A stretch of DNA of 6,093 nt from NCBI GenBank assembly GCA_018830585.1, contig JAHJSD010000040.1:1-6093 (forward strand). Direction: 5' to 3'. Below the pieces are notes generated by a model. The model saw nothing but the letters and a program-made list of their open reading frames with translations. It did no database searches and had not been told where the DNA came from. Position numbers and translations under genes: made by a program. Source of the stretch: Patescibacteria group bacterium. Its GTDB lineage: Bacteria > Patescibacteriota > Microgenomatia > UBA12405 > JAHJSD01. Shown here piece by piece: positions 3,326 to 6,093 of this stretch; the stretch's first letter is position 1; each line of letters opens with the position of its first letter.

Positions 3326-5092
3326 TTACCAGCTGCCTCCGCCTCCACCGCCAAAACCGCCGCCGGAAAACCCTCCCCCGCCGGAAAACCCAGAACCTCC
3401 AGACCAGGAAGAGCGGCCGGACGGGGCCGGAGCTGAAGTTAGGCTTGATACTGCCGCCGCTTGAAAAGAACCCAGATCCCAGGCCAAATAAGCGGCGCTA
3501 ATCCCGGTAAAGTAACCGGGCGGCTCCACTCCCAAGGCGGCCATATCTCGGGTCAATTTGTCCACTACCCCCAAGCCGATCGCCAGAGGCAGCATTTCCT
3601 CCAAAAACAAATGCTTTTCGGCAACCTCTTCCCGCCACTTGCCTTTGCCCAAATACCATTTCAAGCCTTTGGCTTGGCGGTAAACCGAATGACCCCAAGC
3701 CGTTCTCCGGCTCATTGCCTGAGCCAAAACTAAAGACGCCGGCAGGGAAATGAAAAACAAAGCGATTGGTCCGGAATTTCTGGTCAAGGCAATATAAACC
3801 ACCACCGAGGACAAAACCAGCGAGTAGCCAACCATTACCCCTACCGTCCAAAGCAGTCTAACCATCTGCGGGCTTTTTGGGAAAATTTTACCCTCGACTA
3901 AAGACAAGTAAATCTCCTTGCGGATTTTACCGATATGACTGTAAAACTTATCTTTCAATTCGGAAAGGTAAACCCTGTTCCCTTTGGCGAAAATAGCTTC
4001 TAAAATTAGCTTCTGGTATTTTTTTAAATCTTTCTTCTCTTTTTTCAAGCGAATAAAGAGATAGCTGACATTTTTACCGATTAACCTTCTTTTCTCCTCT
4101 TTCTCTATCTTCAGAAAGCCCAAACGGGCCAACTCGACAATCTCGGCGATAATATCCCTTAAATCGGCTCTCTCGTCAATCGTTGTTCCCACCTGGGCCG
4201 GAGTAAAACCGTCAATCGGGTGATAAACCGAGGGTAAATGAGGCCGGGCGAATAAAGAAACCGTTTTCTCTTTTTGATTATCCGGCCGGTAAAAAACCGT
4301 GCCTGAGAGATACTCCTTGTCCCTGCCGAACCACCACCAGAAAGAAGCCATTAGCAGAAAGGGTAGGGTAACTGCTAAATAACCCCAGTGGTCAATAAGC
4401 CCCCAGGAAAGTTTTTGTAAAAATCCGGGAAAAACTAACTGATTGTTTTTATCCAATCCTACTACAATGGTAAAATCCTGACTATAGTCAATTAGCTGGA
4501 AACTTAAAAATTCGGCCGTGTCGGCGCCGACTAAGTCGGCGGCGCAATATTTGCTCTTACTGCCTGCCCCGCCGGAAAAGCAGTCTAATTGTTTAATCTC
4601 GGCAAAGGGAGAGGAAACTTTCGCCGAAGCCTTTTCTATCGCGGTAGTCCACTCCGATCCGGTCACATTCCAGTAAAGCTCGTCAAAATCTTCTAATTTT
4701 TGAATAATCCGGTTGATTGAATAGCTGATTAAATAAGTTTGAGGGCCGATAATGGTTTTGTCCGGATCGCCTATTCTGATTTTGACGCTCTGGTTTAACC
4801 TGGTAACGGCAAAAGGGATCGGGGAACCGTCCGCACCGGTAACCGAGAGCCGGTTTAATCCGGTAGTGATAGTTCTGTTATTGGCAGTGTAAATAACCGG
4901 AATTACCCGGTAAATACCATGACGGGCTTCAGAAAACTCAACGGCTATTTTCTCCTCGACCGATAAAGAAGTGTCTTGATTGACGGTAATCGCCGATTCA
5001 AAACTTTTAACGATATAATCCTCGGCGGCGAATACCGGAACCGACCCTGAGAGAAGTATAAAAGCAAAAAGCAAAAGCCCTATTTTTTTCAT
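3326..5092 (-). CDS. DUF2207 family membrane protein, 588 aa
   Basis: An N-terminal signal peptide (residues 1-22, cleavage after VFA) precedes an extracytoplasmic DUF2207 domain (about 24-225) with typical features: the EEKIAVEFSEARHGIYRVIP stretch, WNVTG, and CFSGGAGS with Cys171 and a second Cys183. Transmembrane helices lie at about 237-256, 411-436 and 441-459. The cytoplasmic region between the first two holds the family pattern TPAQVGTTID, RDIIAEIVELARLGFLKIE (312-330). After the third helix comes AKGLKWYL and the LPLAIGLGV motif (501-509). The final 28 residues are a Gly/Ser tail ending GSW, common in this family. Function is unknown; it is presumed an envelope protein. ATG 5092 is supported by a -10 box ending 6 nt upstream. 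The gene is monocistronic, divergent from 5269 and convergent with the nucleotidyltransferase. It is complete and close to normal family length. Confidence 0.93.
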   Translation of the reverse strand: MKKIGLLLFAFILLSGSVPVFAAEDYIVKSFESAITVNQDTSLSVEEKIAVEFSEARHGIYRVIPVIYTANNRTITTGLNRLSVTGADGSPIPFAVTRLNQSVKIRIGDPDKTIIGPQTYLISYSINRIIQKLEDFDELYWNVTGSEWTTAIEKASAKVSSPFAEIKQLDCFSGGAGSKSKYCAADLVGADTAEFLSFQLIDYSQDFTIVVGLDKNNQLVFPGFLQKLSWGLIDHWGYLAVTLPFLLMASFWWWFGRDKEYLSGTVFYRPDNQKEKTVSLFARPHLPSVYHPIDGFTPAQVGTTIDERADLRDIIAEIVELARLGFLKIEKEEKRRLIGKNVSYLFIRLKKEKKDLKKYQKLILEAIFAKGNRVYLSELKDKFYSHIGKIRKEIYLSLVEGKIFPKSPQMVRLLWTVGVMVGYSLVLSSVVVYIALTRNSGPIALFFISLPASLVLAQAMSRRTAWGHSVYRQAKGLKWYLGKGKWREEVAEKHLFLEEMLPLAIGLGVVDKLTRDMAALGVEPPGYFTGISAAYLAWDLGSFQAAAVSSLTSAPAPSGRSSWSGGSGFSGGGGFSGGGFGGGGGGSW

Positions 5093-5098
5093 TGGCTG

Positions 5099-5104
5099 AT
5101 TATA
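5099..5104 (-). promoter_or_regulatory. -10 box of the DUF2207 gene
   Basis: On the minus strand a perfect TATAAT (5104 to 5099) ends 6 nt before the ATG, so transcription would begin on the A of the start codon (leaderless). The nearest -35-like word is TCGACC (5125 to 5120, 4/6) with a short 15-bp spacer. No Shine-Dalgarno sequence is present. Confidence 0.55.
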
Positions 5105-5197
5105 GCAGGAAGAATCGCCGGTCGATCTAATCAGTATAGAAAGATAATTCCGTTGTCCTAAACTGCTGGCCGAACCCTACTTTAAAAACCCGCAAAA

Positions 5198-5226
5198 TTG
5201 ACCTTTACCGGATTCAGAGTTATAAT
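5198..5226 (+). promoter_or_regulatory. Strong sigma70-type promoter of the 121-aa gene
   Basis: TTGACC (5198-5203, 5/6) and a perfect TATAAT (5221-5226) are separated by exactly 17 bp, the best match to the consensus in the window. The predicted start is near 5233, leaving a 36-nt leader that includes a small TAGC/GCTA stem with a T-rich loop (5251-5265) just before the ATG. This is the only gene here with a real 5' leader. Confidence 0.8.
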
Positions 5227-5268
5227 TTGCGCATCCTTATAAAGTTAAAGTAGCTTTTTTGGCTAACC

Positions 5269-5634
5269 ATGTCACCAGTCGAGATAACAAGAGGGGGTCC
5301 GGGGAGGGGAAGACTATCTACTTATCCAGTAGGCGAAGGGACAACCGACAAAAGGATACTTCCTCCCCAAGTCAGGAGCGTCACGCGTAAAGGGTCAGCG
5401 GCAATAATAGAACTCGACCCCACTAAATTCAACAAAGAAGGGACAACCCTGCTATTTGAAGGAAGCGGCGCAATTGAACTTGGATCCAGTGGTATTCCCG
5501 CATCTGTCGCTGTCTGGAGTCGCGGCGGGCAAAGAGCTTCTATTCTGATACAAGAAGAGCCTGAGAGGGAGGGACCAAAAAGAAAAGCAAGAGGACCACG
5601 ATGGACTAGGATCATTACTTTTGATAACGATTGA
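5269..5634 (+). CDS. Hypothetical soluble protein, 121 aa, unrecognised
   Basis: I do not recognise this protein. It has no signal peptide or membrane helix. The N-terminus (1-30) is Gly/Arg-rich; the middle (about 34-95) alternates short hydrophobic strands and turns (SAAIIELD, TTLLFEGSGAIELG, ASVAVWSRGG, ASILIQEE), suggesting a small beta-rich domain; the C-terminus holds a very basic segment (REGPKRKARGPRWTR, about 100-114) that might contact nucleic acid, an inference from charge alone. A consensus promoter with a 36-nt leader supports expression; ATG 5269 is the first in-frame start after it, and there is no Shine-Dalgarno sequence. The minus strand is also open over most of this region, but no minus-strand promoter was identified. 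Divergent from DUF2207, with no clear terminator. Confidence 0.6.
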   Translation: MSPVEITRGGPGRGRLSTYPVGEGTTDKRILPPQVRSVTRKGSAAIIELDPTKFNKEGTTLLFEGSGAIELGSSGIPASVAVWSRGGQRASILIQEEPEREGPKRKARGPRWTRIITFDND

Positions 5635-5876
5635 GCACCAAATTAACCCAAATTTCCAAAAACAGATCTCCGCTCGGTAAAACTGCCGTAAAACTGGAAA
5701 ATAGCGAAACGACAAAAGCCTCTCCCGCAATTTCTTCCATTTACAGCCGGAGATAAAATCAACTAAAGCCCCTTGTTTCCCCCGGAGTGACCATCCGAAG
5801 GGCGGCAACGAAGTCCCAATGATTCAGTTTTCAATCTTTTGAGTATAAACACGAAGCAGGTCTAAAGTTCAAAATC
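5635..5876. other. Intergenic stretch; contains second copy of a faint divergent repeat
   Basis: No gene is supported. 5648-5743 aligns by eye to 1674-1764, with shared words in the same order. A small direct repeat GTAAAACTG occurs twice at about 5677-5697. No clear terminator for the upstream gene was found. The remainder, to 5876, shows nothing recognisable. Confidence 0.4.
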
Positions 5877-5946
5877 TCCTGCAGAGCAGGATTCCGCTTT
5901 GCGGGACAAATTTTAAACAAATCCTAAATTCTAAATGTCAAATGAT
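5877..5946. repeat. Two small hairpins and a four-unit heptad tract
   Basis: TCCTGC (5877-5882) pairs with GCAGGA (5886-5891) around a 3-nt loop, followed by a smaller TCCGC/GCGGG stem near 5893-5904. Then four heptads lie in exact phase: AAATCCT, AAATTCT, AAATGTC, AAATGAT (5919-5946). This is the third 7-bp-period tract in the window, with a different word family. Confidence 0.5.
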
Positions 5947-5956
5947 CAAAGGTACG

Positions 5957-6093
5957 AGTTTCGCACTTGCGCACTATAACTGTCATTGCGAGGGAGCGCC
6001 AGCGACCGCGGCAATCTCGGTTCATTTGCCGCCAGATCGCCACGCTCTCCCGATCGAATCGGGATCGCTCGCGATGACAGAAAGTGCGAAACT
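5957..6093. repeat. Nested palindromic dispersed-type repeat at the window end
   Basis: The outer arms AGTTTCGCACTT (5957-5968) and AAGTGCGAAACT (6082-6093) are perfect inverted repeats of 12 bp. Inside them, CTGTCATTGCGAG (5980-5992) pairs with CTCGCGATGACAG (6068-6080), one mismatch. Inner hairpins are GCGGCAA (6008-6014) with TTGCCGC (6026-6032) and TCCCGAT (6048-6054) with ATCGGGA (6058-6064). The GTCATTGCGAG...CAATCTC...CTCGCGATGAC style is, from memory, a common dispersed repeat in several bacterial phyla including CPR. The element may continue beyond the window. Confidence 0.75.

Noticed and set aside
3461..3733. Plus-strand frame of 90 codons inside DUF2207
   Set aside because: Antisense shadow of a well-supported gene.
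3498..3851. Minus-strand frame of 117 codons inside DUF2207
   Set aside because: Same strand, different frame; the DUF2207 frame carries the family motifs.
1569..5634. UGA recoded as glycine or tryptophan, as in some CPR lineages
   Set aside because: TGA ends two genes at sensible positions: one just before a terminator, one followed by intergenic sequence. No conserved protein here contains an internal TGA.
5322..5808. Two overlapping minus-strand frames opposite the 121-aa gene
   Set aside because: No promoter identified for either; low-information translations. The plus-strand frame has a consensus promoter.

Overview
The window looks like a piece of a small bacterial genome, most likely a Candidate Phyla Radiation (Patescibacteria) member. 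That is an inference from four things: a DUF2207 membrane protein with a glycine-rich tail; an AbiEii-type nucleotidyltransferase behind a ~70-residue helper protein; many small unrecognised membrane proteins; and intergenic DNA packed with hairpin repeats and 7-8 bp degenerate tandem repeats. TGA ends two genes here (1569-1571 and 5632-5634), so it is read as stop. No tRNA, rRNA, CRISPR array or transposase gene was seen.

Layout. 1-476 is non-coding: a truncated copy of a hairpin-rich mobile-type repeat (1-167), a short heptad tract (205-246), a featureless stretch, and a strong double palindrome (384-425) ahead of a -10 box. 477-1571 holds four small plus-strand genes (112, 77, 60 and 37 aa), all with predicted membrane segments; the last two form a tight operon ending at a hairpin terminator (1577-1601). 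1602-2447 is non-coding and repeat-rich: a ~20-unit heptad tract (1758-1919), a palindromic repeat (1961-2055), the second, inverted copy of the 1-167 repeat, complete at 2076-2260, and an octamer-period tract (2289-2328). 2448-3323 is a two-gene operon encoding a 70-aa helper and a nucleotidyltransferase whose reading frame is broken by one base near its start. 3326-5092 (minus) is the DUF2207 gene, convergent with that operon and only 2 bp away. 5269-5634 (plus) is an orphan 121-aa gene behind the best promoter in the window. 5635-6093 is non-coding and ends in another nested-palindrome repeat.

How the parts may work together. Only the 2448-3323 pair suggests a defined system: an AbiEii-like (type IV toxin-antitoxin-like) nucleotidyltransferase with a short partner in place of AbiEi. 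The frameshift means it may be inactive, or it may be an assembly error. Five genes have a TATAAT-like box 6-10 nt before the start codon and no Shine-Dalgarno sequence, which points to leaderless or near-leaderless mRNAs as the normal mode here. The four small membrane-protein genes lie between the two inverted repeat copies and could be a flippable or jointly mobilised segment, but nothing in the window proves movement. Both window ends lie in dispersed repeats, as expected of a metagenomic contig that broke at repeats.
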